DNA of 64,000 nucleotides. It comes from Herbidospora solisilvae. Its GTDB lineage: Bacteria > Actinomycetota > Actinomycetes > Streptosporangiales > Streptosporangiaceae. Of the stretch, positions 8,136-16,088 are shown piece by piece (the stretch's first letter is position 1; each line of letters starts with the position of its first letter). Where the stretch lies: contig NZ_WXEW01000010.1 in the NCBI RefSeq assembly GCF_009901565.1, positions 62,001 to 126,000 on the forward strand, given 5' to 3'. Position numbers and translations under genes: made by a program. The notes beneath the pieces are model-generated. The model did no database searches. It had not been told where the DNA came from and was given only the letters and a program-made list of their open reading frames with translations.

Positions 8136-9077
8136 TCAGACGCGGGTGACCGCCTTGTGGTTCGCGAACTCGGTGATCTCGCTGCGCTCCCGCAGCGTGT
8201 GCACGACGTGCAGGGTGGCGATCCACACGAGGGCCGCGCCCAGCACGTGGAACCCGACCAGCAGGGCGGGGACGGCGAGGAAGTACTGGACGTACCCGAT
8301 GATCCCCTGCCCGATCTCCACGGCGAACAGGATCAGCGCGGCCTTCCTGGCCCGCTCGGGCGCCTTGGTCAGATAGAGGGCGAACAACAGCGCGAAGGTC
8401 AGCCCGACGACGACCCACACGACGTCGGCGTGGATGCGGGCCACCACCTCGATGTCGAAGTCGAACCGGCTGGCCCGCTCGTCGCCGGAGTGGGGGCCGG
8501 TGCCCGTCGTGACGACGCCCGCCACCAGCAGGACCAGCATGGCCCCGGTCAGCACCCGGCCCAGCGTGACGATCCACGGATGGACGACGGGCACGACGGG
8601 CCCGTCGCCCTCAGTCGACCGGGCGAACAGCATGTACGCCGCCGCGATCATCCCGATCGACACCAGGAAGTGCACGCTCACGGTGACCGGGTTGAGCGCG
8701 GTCCGCACCACCACCCCGCCCCAGAGGGCCTGGAAGATCACGCCGAGCGGCTGGACCAGCGCCAGCGGGATCAGCGAACGCCGCTTCAGCCTCCACGCGG
8801 CCAGGAACACCGCGATGGCGACCGCCAGCACCAGGAGGCTGAACATGCGGTTGCCGAACTCGATCGCGGTGTTGAGGGGCGAGTGGTCCGGGTGGGGGAC
8901 CGGGACGAAACTGTCGGCGGTGCACCGAGGCCAGGTCGGGCAGCCGAGCCCCGACCCCGTGAGCCGCACCGCCGCGCCCGTGACGGTGATGCCCGCGTTG
9001 ACCACGACCGCCGCCAGCGCCCAGGCCCGCATGTCACGGGCGGCGGGTGTCCAGATAGAGGAGAGGAGACGCTTCAC
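8136..9077 (-). CDS. ctaA: Heme A synthase (COX15/CtaA)
   Basis: A 313-residue integral membrane protein with about eight helices in two four-helix halves, as in CtaA, which oxidises heme O to heme A for cytochrome c oxidase. Family landmarks: RLTGSGLGCPTWPRC near residue 40 with the conserved Cys pair, then His-bearing helices (VSVHFLVSIG, RIHADVVW, VGFHVLGAA). The first helix has EFGNRMF, where many relatives have a His for Asn. GTG 9077 lies 7 bases after TAGCAT, so it is probably leaderless. The divergent hydroxyproline operon starts 60 bases away. Confidence 0.93.
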   Translation of the reverse strand: MKRLLSSIWTPAARDMRAWALAAVVVNAGITVTGAAVRLTGSGLGCPTWPRCTADSFVPVPHPDHSPLNTAIEFGNRMFSLLVLAVAIAVFLAAWRLKRRSLIPLALVQPLGVIFQALWGGVVVRTALNPVTVSVHFLVSIGMIAAAYMLFARSTEGDGPVVPVVHPWIVTLGRVLTGAMLVLLVAGVVTTGTGPHSGDERASRFDFDIEVVARIHADVVWVVVGLTFALLFALYLTKAPERARKAALILFAVEIGQGIIGYVQYFLAVPALLVGFHVLGAALVWIATLHVVHTLRERSEITEFANHKAVTRV

Positions 9078-9125
9078 GGCGTCAATGCTAGGTGGGGTGG
9101 GGGGTGGTCCCTCTTGCGGCCCAAT

Positions 9126-9139
9126 ATGTCATGTGACAT
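9126..9139. promoter_or_regulatory. Inverted repeat over the start of the hydroxyproline operon
   Basis: ATGTCA-TG-TGACAT, perfect 6-bp arms, overlapping both the presumed -10 (TATGTC at 9125-9130) and the ATG at 9138. The location fits a repressor operator, plausibly for the GntR protein encoded at the other end of the cluster. Confidence 0.5.
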
Positions 9140-10268
9140 GGTACAAACCGTGGACGTTCTCGTGATCGGCGCCGGGATCGTGGGCGCTTCATGCGCCTAT
9201 GCCCTGATGCGTGCCGGTGTGCGGGCAACGGTAGTCGATCGCGGGGGAGTGGCGTCGGGCACCACCGGCGCCGGCGAGGGCAACATCCTGGTGTCCGACA
9301 AGGAACCGGGCCCTGAACTGGAGCTGGCCCTCCGGTCCGGCGAACTGTGGCGGGAACTCGACGAGGAGTGCGGCGGCTTCGAGTGGGAGCCGAAGGGCGG
9401 CCTCGTGGTGGCCGAGACCCCCGAGGTCCTCGACGCCCTCACGGCCTTCGCCGAAAACCAGCGTCGGCACCCCGGCCCGGCGGGTGTCGTCGCCTCGGTC
9501 GTGCCGGCCACGAGCCTTCGGGACTTCGAGCCCCACCTCGCCGACGGCCTGGCCGGGGGCGTGCACTATCCGCAGGACGCCCAGGTGCAGCCCATGCTGG
9601 CCGCCGCGCGCCTGCTGAAGGCCTCCGGGGCGCGGCTGGTCCGTACCGCCGTGGAGCGTTTTCTCGTCGCCGGAGACCGGGTGGCCGGCGTGCGCACCGG
9701 CCAGGGCGACCTCTACGCCGACGCCGTCGTCAACGCGGCCGGCACGTGGGCCGGGAGCTTCCCGCAGGCGCCGCTGCCGATCCGGCCGCGCAAGGGGTTC
9801 ATCCTGGTCACGCAGCCGTTCGCGGTCCCGCCGGTGCGGCACAAGGTCTACACGGCCGCCTACGTCACCAACGTCGCCAGCGACGCCGAGGGGCTGGAGA
9901 CCTCCGGCGTCATCGAGTCGACCCGGGCGGGGACCGTGCTCATCGGTGCCTCCCGGCAGCGGGTCGGCTACGACACCGCCATCGACTACAGGGTCCTCGC
10001 CAAGCTCGCGAGACAGGCGGTGGCGCTGTTCCCGGTGCTCGCGGACAGGCAGGTCATGCGGGCCTACGCGGGGTTGCGGCCCTACTCGCCGGACCATCTG
10101 CCGGTCATCGGGCCCGACCACCGGCTCCGCAACCTCTTCCACGCCTGCGGGCATGAAGGCGCCGGCATCGGCCTCGCCCCGGCGACCGCCGAGATGATCA
10201 CCGCCCAGATCACCGGCGGGTCGCCGCGGGTCGATCCGGCGCCCTTCGCCCCGGGGAGGTTCGCGTGA
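9138..10268 (+). CDS. FAD-dependent cis-4-hydroxy-D-proline dehydrogenase subunit (DAO family)
   Basis: A 376-residue D-amino acid oxidase/glycine oxidase-type flavoprotein. The Rossmann FAD motif VLVIGAGIVGASCAYALMRAG is at the N-terminus and the C-terminal GHEGAGIGLAPATAEM closes the FAD site. With the next two genes it matches heteromeric D-hydroxyproline dehydrogenases, which oxidise cis-4-hydroxy-D-proline to 1-pyrroline-4-hydroxy-2-carboxylate and pass electrons to a quinone. The frame is open far upstream, antisense to ctaA, so the start was set at ATG 9138, 7 bases after a -10-like TATGTC (leaderless). The stop overlaps the next start as GTGA. Confidence 0.85.
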   Translation: MVQTVDVLVIGAGIVGASCAYALMRAGVRATVVDRGGVASGTTGAGEGNILVSDKEPGPELELALRSGELWRELDEECGGFEWEPKGGLVVAETPEVLDALTAFAENQRRHPGPAGVVASVVPATSLRDFEPHLADGLAGGVHYPQDAQVQPMLAAARLLKASGARLVRTAVERFLVAGDRVAGVRTGQGDLYADAVVNAAGTWAGSFPQAPLPIRPRKGFILVTQPFAVPPVRHKVYTAAYVTNVASDAEGLETSGVIESTRAGTVLIGASRQRVGYDTAIDYRVLAKLARQAVALFPVLADRQVMRAYAGLRPYSPDHLPVIGPDHRLRNLFHACGHEGAGIGLAPATAEMITAQITGGSPRVDPAPFAPGRFA

Positions 10269-10501
10269 TCGAGTTCCGTTTCGAAGGACGCCCGGTCGCC
10301 GCCGAGGACGGACAGTCGATCGGCGCGGCCCTGCACGCCGCCGGGATCCGGTCGTGGCGGACCACCCGGATCGGCGGCCGTCCGCGCGGCCTGTTCTGCG
10401 CCATCGGCGCCTGCTTCGACTGCCTGCTCACCGTGAACGGCACCCCCGACCAGCGCGCCTGCCAGACGGTGGCCCGCGCGGGCGACGAGGTGACCGGATG
10501 A
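10265..10501 (+). CDS. Small [2Fe-2S] subunit of the D-hydroxyproline dehydrogenase
   Basis: A 78-residue ferredoxin-like protein with a plant-type [2Fe-2S] pattern: C45 (GLFC), C50 (GAC), C53 (FDC) and C66 (RACQT). It is the short iron-sulfur subunit found between the two flavoprotein subunits in sarcosine oxidase- and hydroxyproline dehydrogenase-type complexes, carrying electrons between flavins. The GTG start overlaps the upstream stop and the stop overlaps the downstream ATG (ATGA), so all three subunits are translationally coupled. Confidence 0.85.
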   Translation: MIEFRFEGRPVAAEDGQSIGAALHAAGIRSWRTTRIGGRPRGLFCAIGACFDCLLTVNGTPDQRACQTVARAGDEVTG

Positions 10502-11742
10502 GCTACGACCTCGCCGTCGTCGGCGCCGGGCCCGCCGGGCTGACCGCCGCCAGGGTGGCCGCCAGGCGGGGCCTGCGCGTCGCCCTCCTCGACGCCTACG
10601 CCACGCCCGGCGGCCAGTTCCTCCGGGGGACCGCGCCGCCTCGCCTGACCGGCGTCGACGTCATGCTCGGGCAGCGGGTGTGGGCGGTGGAGAAGTCCTC
10701 CGACGGCTTCCGGGTGCACGCGTCGACGACCACGACCGCCACGACCCTGCTGGTCGCCACTGGCGCCCACGACAAGGTCGTGCCGTTCCCGGGCTGGGAC
10801 CTGCCCGGCGTGCTGACCGCCGGAGGCGCGCAGGCGCTGGTGAAGGGCGAGCGGATCAGGCCCGGCGAGGAGATGGTGGTGGCCGGCACCGGGCCGTTCC
10901 TGCTGCCCGTCGCGGTCACCCTGCTCGACGCGGGGGTGCGGGTCAAGGAGGTCCTGGAGGCCAACCGGCCCTCGCCCCGGATGGCCGCCGCGCTGGCCCT
11001 GGTCCCGTCCAAGGCCAGGGAGGCGCTGGGCTACGCGAGCCGGCTGGCCGCCGCGCGGGTGCCGTACCGGACCGGGCACGCCGTGGTCGCCGCCCACGGC
11101 GAAGACTCCGTCGAGGGCGTCACCGTCGCCCGGCTCACCCCCGGCTGGCGGCCCTACGCCTGGCGCACCGTCGACTGCGACACGGTCGCCGTCGGCTACG
11201 GCTTCACCCCGCAGGTCGACCTGCTGCTCCAGCTCGGCTGCGCGGTCGCGGGCGACCACGTCGTCACCGACGACCGGCAGCGGACCTCCGTCGAGGGGGT
11301 GCTGGCGGCCGGCGAGGTCACCGGGGTCGCCGGGGCGCCGAGCGCCGTCGTCGAGGGCGCGCTGGCCGTGCACTCCCTGGTCGGCGAACCGCCGCCCCGG
11401 CTGCTCGCCGAGAAGGCGCGGCTGCGCCGCTTCGCGCGGGCCCTCGACCTGTCCTATCCGGTACGCGACGGCTGGCGTGACTGGCTCACGCCCGGCACCG
11501 TCGTCTGCCGCTGCGAGGAGGTCACCCTGCGCGCGATCGACGAGGCCCGCGACCTCGGCGCGCACGACCCCCGCACCGTCAAGCTGCTGGCCCGGCCCGG
11601 AATGGGCTGGTGCCAGGGCCGCATGTGCGGCCACGCCGTCGCCGCGCTCACCGGGCATGAGCCGGCCCCGCAGAAACGGCCGTTCGCCCAGCCGATCACC
11701 CTCGCAGACCTGACCCTGCACGATCGAGAGGACAACGCGTGA
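10498..11742 (+). CDS. NAD/FAD oxidoreductase subunit with BFD-like iron-sulfur tail
   Basis: A 414-residue flavoprotein. An N-terminal GAGPAGLTAARVAARRG binds one dinucleotide and VVAGTGPFLLPVAVTLLDAG near residue 130 a second. The C-terminal CRCEE...CQGRMC matches the four-Cys [2Fe-2S] BFD-like domain. It is the large subunit partner of the DAO-type subunit, as in opine and hydroxyproline dehydrogenases. Start ATG 10498 overlaps the stop of the [2Fe-2S] gene, and its stop overlaps the next GTG. The frame is open upstream but that region encodes the previous gene. Confidence 0.88.
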   Translation: MSYDLAVVGAGPAGLTAARVAARRGLRVALLDAYATPGGQFLRGTAPPRLTGVDVMLGQRVWAVEKSSDGFRVHASTTTTATTLLVATGAHDKVVPFPGWDLPGVLTAGGAQALVKGERIRPGEEMVVAGTGPFLLPVAVTLLDAGVRVKEVLEANRPSPRMAAALALVPSKAREALGYASRLAAARVPYRTGHAVVAAHGEDSVEGVTVARLTPGWRPYAWRTVDCDTVAVGYGFTPQVDLLLQLGCAVAGDHVVTDDRQRTSVEGVLAAGEVTGVAGAPSAVVEGALAVHSLVGEPPPRLLAEKARLRRFARALDLSYPVRDGWRDWLTPGTVVCRCEEVTLRAIDEARDLGAHDPRTVKLLARPGMGWCQGRMCGHAVAALTGHEPAPQKRPFAQPITLADLTLHDREDNA

Positions 11743-12608
11743 TCCGACCTTGGCACGGAATCATGGTGGCCACCGCACTCCCCTTCAGGAGCGACCTGAC
11801 CGTCGACTACGACGCCTTCGGCGCCCACTGCCGGCGGCTCGTCGACGAGGGTTGTGACGGCGTGGTGCCCAACGGCTCGCTGGGCGAGTACCAGACCCTG
11901 ACGCCCGACGAGCGCGCCCGCGTGGTCCGGACCGCCGTCGAGGCCGTCGGCGGCGAGCGGGTGATGCCCGGCGTGGCCGCCTACGGCTCCCGCGAGGCCC
12001 TGAGCTGGGCCGAGCAGGCCCGCGACGCCGGGTGCGCGAGCGTCATGCTGCTGCCGCCCAACGCCTACCGGGCCGACGAGGGGGCCGTGTTCGAGCACTA
12101 CCGGACCGTCGCCAAGGCCGGGCTGCCGATCGTCGCCTACAACAACCCGATCGACACCAAGGTCGACCTGACCCCGGCGCTGCTGGCCCGGCTGTTCGGC
12201 GAGGGCCTGATCGTGGCGGTCAAGGAGTTCACCGGCGACGTGCGGCGGGCGTACATGATCAGGGAGCTGGCGCCCGAGCTGGACCTCCTCGTGGGCTCCG
12301 ACGACGTCGTGCTGGAGCTGCTGACCGCCGGGGCGAAGGGCTGGATCGCCGGGTTCCCCAACTCGGTGACCCGCAGGTGCGTCGACCTCTACCGGGCCGC
12401 CGCGGCCGGGGACCTGACCACCGCGCTGCCGCTGTACCGGGACCTGCACCCGCTGCTCAGATGGGACGCGCGGGTAGAGTTCGTGCAGGCGATCAAGTTG
12501 TCGATGGACGTGGCCGGGCTCAACGGCGGCGCCTGCCGGCCGCCCCGCCTGCCGCTCCCCGCCGACGTCGCGGCCGAGATCAGCGCCGCCACAGAGAAGG
12601 TCATGTGA
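11739..12608 (+). CDS. DHDPS-family 1-pyrroline-4-hydroxy-2-carboxylate deaminase (predicted)
   Basis: A 289-residue aldolase-fold enzyme of the dihydrodipicolinate synthase family. The Schiff-base lysine is K162 (VAVKEF), the YNNP segment (AYNNP) holds the active-site Tyr, and NGSLGE is the carboxylate-binding loop. It is more likely the deaminase that converts 1-pyrroline-4-hydroxy-2-carboxylate to 2-oxoglutarate semialdehyde than a lysine-pathway DapA, because it sits between a D-hydroxyproline dehydrogenase and a hydroxyproline epimerase. A GTG start overlaps the upstream stop. Confidence 0.85.
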   Translation: MIRPWHGIMVATALPFRSDLTVDYDAFGAHCRRLVDEGCDGVVPNGSLGEYQTLTPDERARVVRTAVEAVGGERVMPGVAAYGSREALSWAEQARDAGCASVMLLPPNAYRADEGAVFEHYRTVAKAGLPIVAYNNPIDTKVDLTPALLARLFGEGLIVAVKEFTGDVRRAYMIRELAPELDLLVGSDDVVLELLTAGAKGWIAGFPNSVTRRCVDLYRAAAAGDLTTALPLYRDLHPLLRWDARVEFVQAIKLSMDVAGLNGGACRPPRLPLPADVAAEISAATEKVM

Positions 12609-12609
12609 C

Positions 12610-13608
12610 GTGCGCACCCGAAGGATCTTCCACGCCGTCGACTCCCACACCGAGGGCATGCCCACCCGCGTGATCACCGGCGGCGTCGGTGTGATCCCCG
12701 GCGCGACCATGGCCGAGCGGCGGGAACACTTCATGGCCCACCTCGATCACGTCCGCACCCTCCTCATGTACGAGCCGCGCGGCCACGCCGCCATGAGCGG
12801 CGCGATCCTTCAGCCGCCGACCCGGCCCGACGCCGACTGGGGCGTGCTCTACATCGAGGTCTCCGGCTGCCTGCCGATGTGCGGCCACGGCACGATCGGC
12901 GTGGCGACGGTGCTGGTGGAGACCGGCATGGTCGAGGTCGTCGAGCCCGTCACGACGATCCGGCTCGACACCCCGGCCGGGCTGGTCACCGCGTCGGTGG
13001 CGGTGCGCGACGGCGTGGCCGAGTCGGTCACGATCGAGAACGTGCCCTCCTACGTCGAGGGTCTCGGCCGGACCGTGAAGGTCGACGGGTTCGGCGAGCT
13101 CGCCTACGACCTGGCCTACGGCGGCAACTTCTACGCCATCCTGCCGATCGAGTCGGTGGGGCTGCCGTTCGACCGGGCGTACAAGCAGCAGATCCTGGAC
13201 GCCGGCCTCGCGATCATGGACGCGATCAACGAGGACGAGCCCGTCCACCCCGAGGACCCCGGCATCCGGGGCTGCCACCACGTGCAGTTCCTCGCGCCCG
13301 GGTCGACCCCGCGGCACTCGCGGCACGCGATGGCCATCCACCCCGGCTGGTTCGACCGGTCGCCGTGCGGGACCGGTACCAGCGCCCGCATGGCCCAGCT
13401 CCACGCCCGGGGCGACCTGCCCATCGATGCCGATTTCACCAACGAGTCGTTCATCGGGACGCGGTTCACCGGACGCCTCGTGCGAACGGCTGCCGTCGGA
13501 GACCGGCAGGCCGTGGTGCCCCACATCACCGGCCGCGCCTGGCTCACCGGCACCGCCCAGTACTTCCTTGATCCACGCGACCCCTTCCCGCAGGGATTCC
13601 TGCTGTGA
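12610..13608 (+). CDS. 4-Hydroxyproline 2-epimerase (proline racemase family)
   Basis: A 332-residue enzyme that inverts C2 of trans-4-hydroxy-L-proline to cis-4-hydroxy-D-proline with two cysteine bases. Both are present: C91 in MCGHGTIG and C253 in RSPCGTGTSAR; 3-hydroxyproline dehydratases have Thr at one of them, so a dehydratase is unlikely. The opening IFHAVDSHTEGMPTRVI is typical. GTG 12610 begins one base after the deaminase stop. It supplies the substrate of the dehydrogenase encoded upstream; proline racemase activity is a less likely alternative given the neighbours. Confidence 0.9.
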   Translation: MRTRRIFHAVDSHTEGMPTRVITGGVGVIPGATMAERREHFMAHLDHVRTLLMYEPRGHAAMSGAILQPPTRPDADWGVLYIEVSGCLPMCGHGTIGVATVLVETGMVEVVEPVTTIRLDTPAGLVTASVAVRDGVAESVTIENVPSYVEGLGRTVKVDGFGELAYDLAYGGNFYAILPIESVGLPFDRAYKQQILDAGLAIMDAINEDEPVHPEDPGIRGCHHVQFLAPGSTPRHSRHAMAIHPGWFDRSPCGTGTSARMAQLHARGDLPIDADFTNESFIGTRFTGRLVRTAAVGDRQAVVPHITGRAWLTGTAQYFLDPRDPFPQGFLL

Positions 13609-13620
13609 CCAGGCGGTCGC

Positions 13621-13640
13621 GTACCGGTCCGAACCGGTAC
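13621..13640. promoter_or_regulatory. Perfect palindrome upstream of the GntR gene
   Basis: GTACCGGT-CCGA-ACCGGTAC: two 8-bp arms with a 4-base centre, 35 bases before the GntR start. It ends on a possible -10 (TACGAT, 13638-13643). GGT-N4-ACC half-sites resemble FadR-type GntR operators, so autoregulation is likely. Confidence 0.55.
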
Positions 13641-13674
13641 GATCACCAGATCCGATGTCACGGATGGGAGTGGG

Positions 13675-14352
13675 ATGGGCGCGGGAGCAGAGGGACTCGG
13701 CCTGCCGGTCGTGGGTGAGCGGCAGAGCCTGCGCGAACAGGTCGCGCAAGCCCTCAGAGACGCCTTGGTCGCGGGCGAGATGAGGCCGGGGGTCGTCTAC
13801 TCCGCGCCGGTGCTCGCGGCCCAGTTCGGCGTCTCCGCGACCCCGGTCCGCGAGGCGATGCTCGACCTGGCCAAAGAGGGCCTGGTGGAGGCGGTGCGCA
13901 ACAAGGGGTTCCGGGTCACCGAGATGTCCGACTCCGACCTCGACGACATCACCGAGATCCGCCGCCTCATCGAGGTGCCCACGGTGGCCCGGCTGGCCGA
14001 GTCGGGGCTCGACGCCGACTTCGAGCGGCTGCGGCCCCTGGCCCGCGAGATCGTCAGCTCCGCCGAGCGCGGCGACCTGCTCACCTACGTCAACGCCGAC
14101 CTGCGTTTCCACCTCGAACTGCTGAGCCTGGCGGGCAACGCCCACCTGGTCGAGGTGGTGCGTGAACTGCGCGGCCGGGCCCGCCTCTACGGGCTGAAGG
14201 GCCTGGCCGACGCCGGGAAACTGGTCGACTCGGCCCGCGAGCACGTCGAGCTGCTCGACGCCCTGATCGAGGGCGACCGGGCGGCGGCCGAACACATCAT
14301 GGGCCACCACATCCAGCACGTCCGCGGCATCTGGGCCAACAAGCCCGAGTAA
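13675..14352 (+). CDS. GntR-family (FCD) regulator of the hydroxyproline cluster
   Basis: A 225-residue FadR-subfamily regulator: an N-terminal winged helix (about residues 18-82, VLAAQFGVSATPVREAMLDLAKEGLV) and a helical FCD effector domain (about 90-215) with metal-binding candidates D (NADLRFH), H (RFHLELL) and later His (MGHHIQH). ATG 13675 follows GGGAG at a good distance. It closes the hydroxyproline gene set on the same strand, 66 bases after the epimerase stop and separated by a palindrome, so it probably has its own promoter. The effector is likely hydroxyproline or a pathway intermediate (inference). Confidence 0.88.
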   Translation: MGAGAEGLGLPVVGERQSLREQVAQALRDALVAGEMRPGVVYSAPVLAAQFGVSATPVREAMLDLAKEGLVEAVRNKGFRVTEMSDSDLDDITEIRRLIEVPTVARLAESGLDADFERLRPLAREIVSSAERGDLLTYVNADLRFHLELLSLAGNAHLVEVVRELRGRARLYGLKGLADAGKLVDSAREHVELLDALIEGDRAAAEHIMGHHIQHVRGIWANKPE

Positions 14353-14353
14353 C

Positions 14354-15226
14354 TCAACCCGAGCGGGCGGCCCCGACCGAGGCCACCACGACACACCCGA
14401 TCGCGGCCCACTCGCGCAGGTGCAGGACCTCCCCGAGCACGACGAGCCCCACGAGGGCGGCGACGGCCGGTTCGAGCGACATCAGGATGCCGAACACCCG
14501 CTTCGGCATCCTGCGCAGCGCCTCCAGCTCCAGCGAGTAGGGGATCACCGACGACAGCAGCCCGACGCCGAGCCCGATCAGCAGGATCGCCGGGTCGAGC
14601 AGCCCGGTGCCACCGGACACGATCCCGGGCGGGGCGATCACGAGGGTCGCGACGATCATGGCGAAGGCCAGCCCCGAGGTCCCGGGGAACCGCTGCCCGA
14701 CCGACGCCGACAGCAGGATGTACGCGCCCCAGCAGACCCCCGCCCCGGCGGCGAACGCGATCCCGACCCAGTCGGCGTTCGCGGCGTCACCCCAGGGGGC
14801 GAGCAGCACGATCCCGGCGGCGGCCAGCCCCACCCACAGCAGGTCGAGCCGCCGGCGGGAGGCCGCCACGGCCACCCCCAGCGGCCCCATGAACTCGATG
14901 GCGACCGCGATGCCGATGGGCAGCCGGGCCAGGGCCTCGTAGAACGAGAGGTTCATCAGCGCGAGGATCGCCCCGAAGGCCACCCCGATCCCGACGCTCT
15001 GCCACGACAGCCCCCTGATCCGGGGCCGGACGAAGGCGACCAGCACGAGCGTCCCGGCGGCGATCCTCAGGAAGACCACGGCGGTGGGGGAGAGCTGCGC
15101 GAACAGGTTCTTGGCCAGGCCCGCGCCGATCTGCACCGACACGATGCCCAGCATCACCAGCAGCGGCGGCGGAACGGCGTCGGCGAGCCGGAACGACCCC
15201 TTGTACGCCCCCGCGTCAGCGGTCAC
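14354..15226 (-). CDS. EamA/RhtA-type DMT superfamily transporter
   Basis: A membrane protein of about ten helices with two EamA repeats; it resembles the RhtA threonine/homoserine exporter group (LSFYEALARLPIGIAVAIEFMGPLGVA). The reverse frame opens with TTG 15277, but GTG 15226 has a GGGGTGGGA site about 7 bases upstream and a TACAGT -10-like element farther up, so 15226 is preferred (290 residues). It converges on the GntR gene with one spacer base. Transport of an amino acid or a hydroxyproline breakdown product is possible, but substrate and direction cannot be read from sequence. Confidence 0.83.
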   Translation of the reverse strand: MTADAGAYKGSFRLADAVPPPLLVMLGIVSVQIGAGLAKNLFAQLSPTAVVFLRIAAGTLVLVAFVRPRIRGLSWQSVGIGVAFGAILALMNLSFYEALARLPIGIAVAIEFMGPLGVAVAASRRRLDLLWVGLAAAGIVLLAPWGDAANADWVGIAFAAGAGVCWGAYILLSASVGQRFPGTSGLAFAMIVATLVIAPPGIVSGGTGLLDPAILLIGLGVGLLSSVIPYSLELEALRRMPKRVFGILMSLEPAVAALVGLVVLGEVLHLREWAAIGCVVVASVGAARSG

Positions 15227-15323
15227 CGTCGTCCCACCCCTCACCCGGAAATCAGCGGGTCTCACTGTAAGGGGCAAAACCCAAGATCGCTCATGATTCC
15301 GCCCTGTGAGACGGCCTGGGGAG

Positions 15324-16088
15324 CTACTCCCAGCGGAACCAGCGGGCCGCCGCGGCCAGGGCCAGCACGGCCCACGACAGCAGCACCAGCGTCGCGCCCA
15401 CGGGGAACCCGCCTACCCCGGTCAGCACCGATCTCACCCCGTCGGTCAGGGCGGTGATCGGCAGGATCTCCAGCAGCGGTCGGATGCTCTCGGGGAAGGC
15501 CGAGACGGGCAGCACCACCCCGCCCAGCGCGAGCAGCAGCAGGTAGACCAGGTTGGCCCCGGCCAGCGTGGCCTCGGCCCGCAGGGTGCCGGCCATCAGC
15601 AGCCCGAGGCCGCTGAAGGCGGCCGTGCCCAGGACGACCAGCAGCGCCACCGTCAGCGGGTTGCCGTGGGGCGACCAGCCGAGCGCGAGCGCCACCAGCA
15701 CCAGCACCACGATCTGCAGCACCTCGACCACGATCACCGCGGCGGTCTTGGCCAGCATCAGGCCGGTCCGCGACAGGGGAGTGGCCCCCAGGCGCTTCAG
15801 CACGCCGTAGCGCCGCTCGAAGCCGGTCGCGATGGCCTGACCGGTGAAGGCGGTGGAGAGCACCGCCAGGGCCAGCACGCCGGGCGCGACGAAGTCGACC
15901 CGGGGGCCCGCGACGTCGAGGAACGGCGCCTTGGAGAACCCCACGAGCAGCAGGATCGGGATGATCAGCGTCAGCAGGAGCTGCTCGCCGTTGCGCAGCG
16001 TGGCGCGCACCTCCGCGCCCGCCTGGGCGAGCACCATCTTCGGGAGCGGCGCCGCCCCGGGCGCCGGCGACAGGTCGAGGGTGGTCAA
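15324..16088 (-). CDS. ABC-2 type exporter permease
   Basis: A 254-residue membrane protein with about six helices, ending WFRWE. The pattern (LLLTLIIPILLLVGF, long periplasmic loop, FERRYGVLKRLGATPLSR coupling segment, GVVLPVSAFPESIRPLLEILP) is that of ABC-2 permeases of the DrrB type. The open frame continues far upstream across the ATPase gene; the start is TTG 16088, whose TTGA overlaps the ATPase stop. The pair would export lipids, drugs or a natural product; the substrate is unknown. Confidence 0.88.
   Translation of the reverse strand: MTTLDLSPAPGAAPLPKMVLAQAGAEVRATLRNGEQLLLTLIIPILLLVGFSKAPFLDVAGPRVDFVAPGVLALAVLSTAFTGQAIATGFERRYGVLKRLGATPLSRTGLMLAKTAAVIVVEVLQIVVLVLVALALGWSPHGNPLTVALLVVLGTAAFSGLGLLMAGTLRAEATLAGANLVYLLLLALGGVVLPVSAFPESIRPLLEILPITALTDGVRSVLTGVGGFPVGATLVLLSWAVLALAAAARWFRWE

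Noticed and set aside
7686-9137. N-terminal extension of the D-hydroxyproline dehydrogenase
   Set aside because: It is antisense to ctaA and the DUF218 gene; the FAD motif begins directly after ATG 9138.
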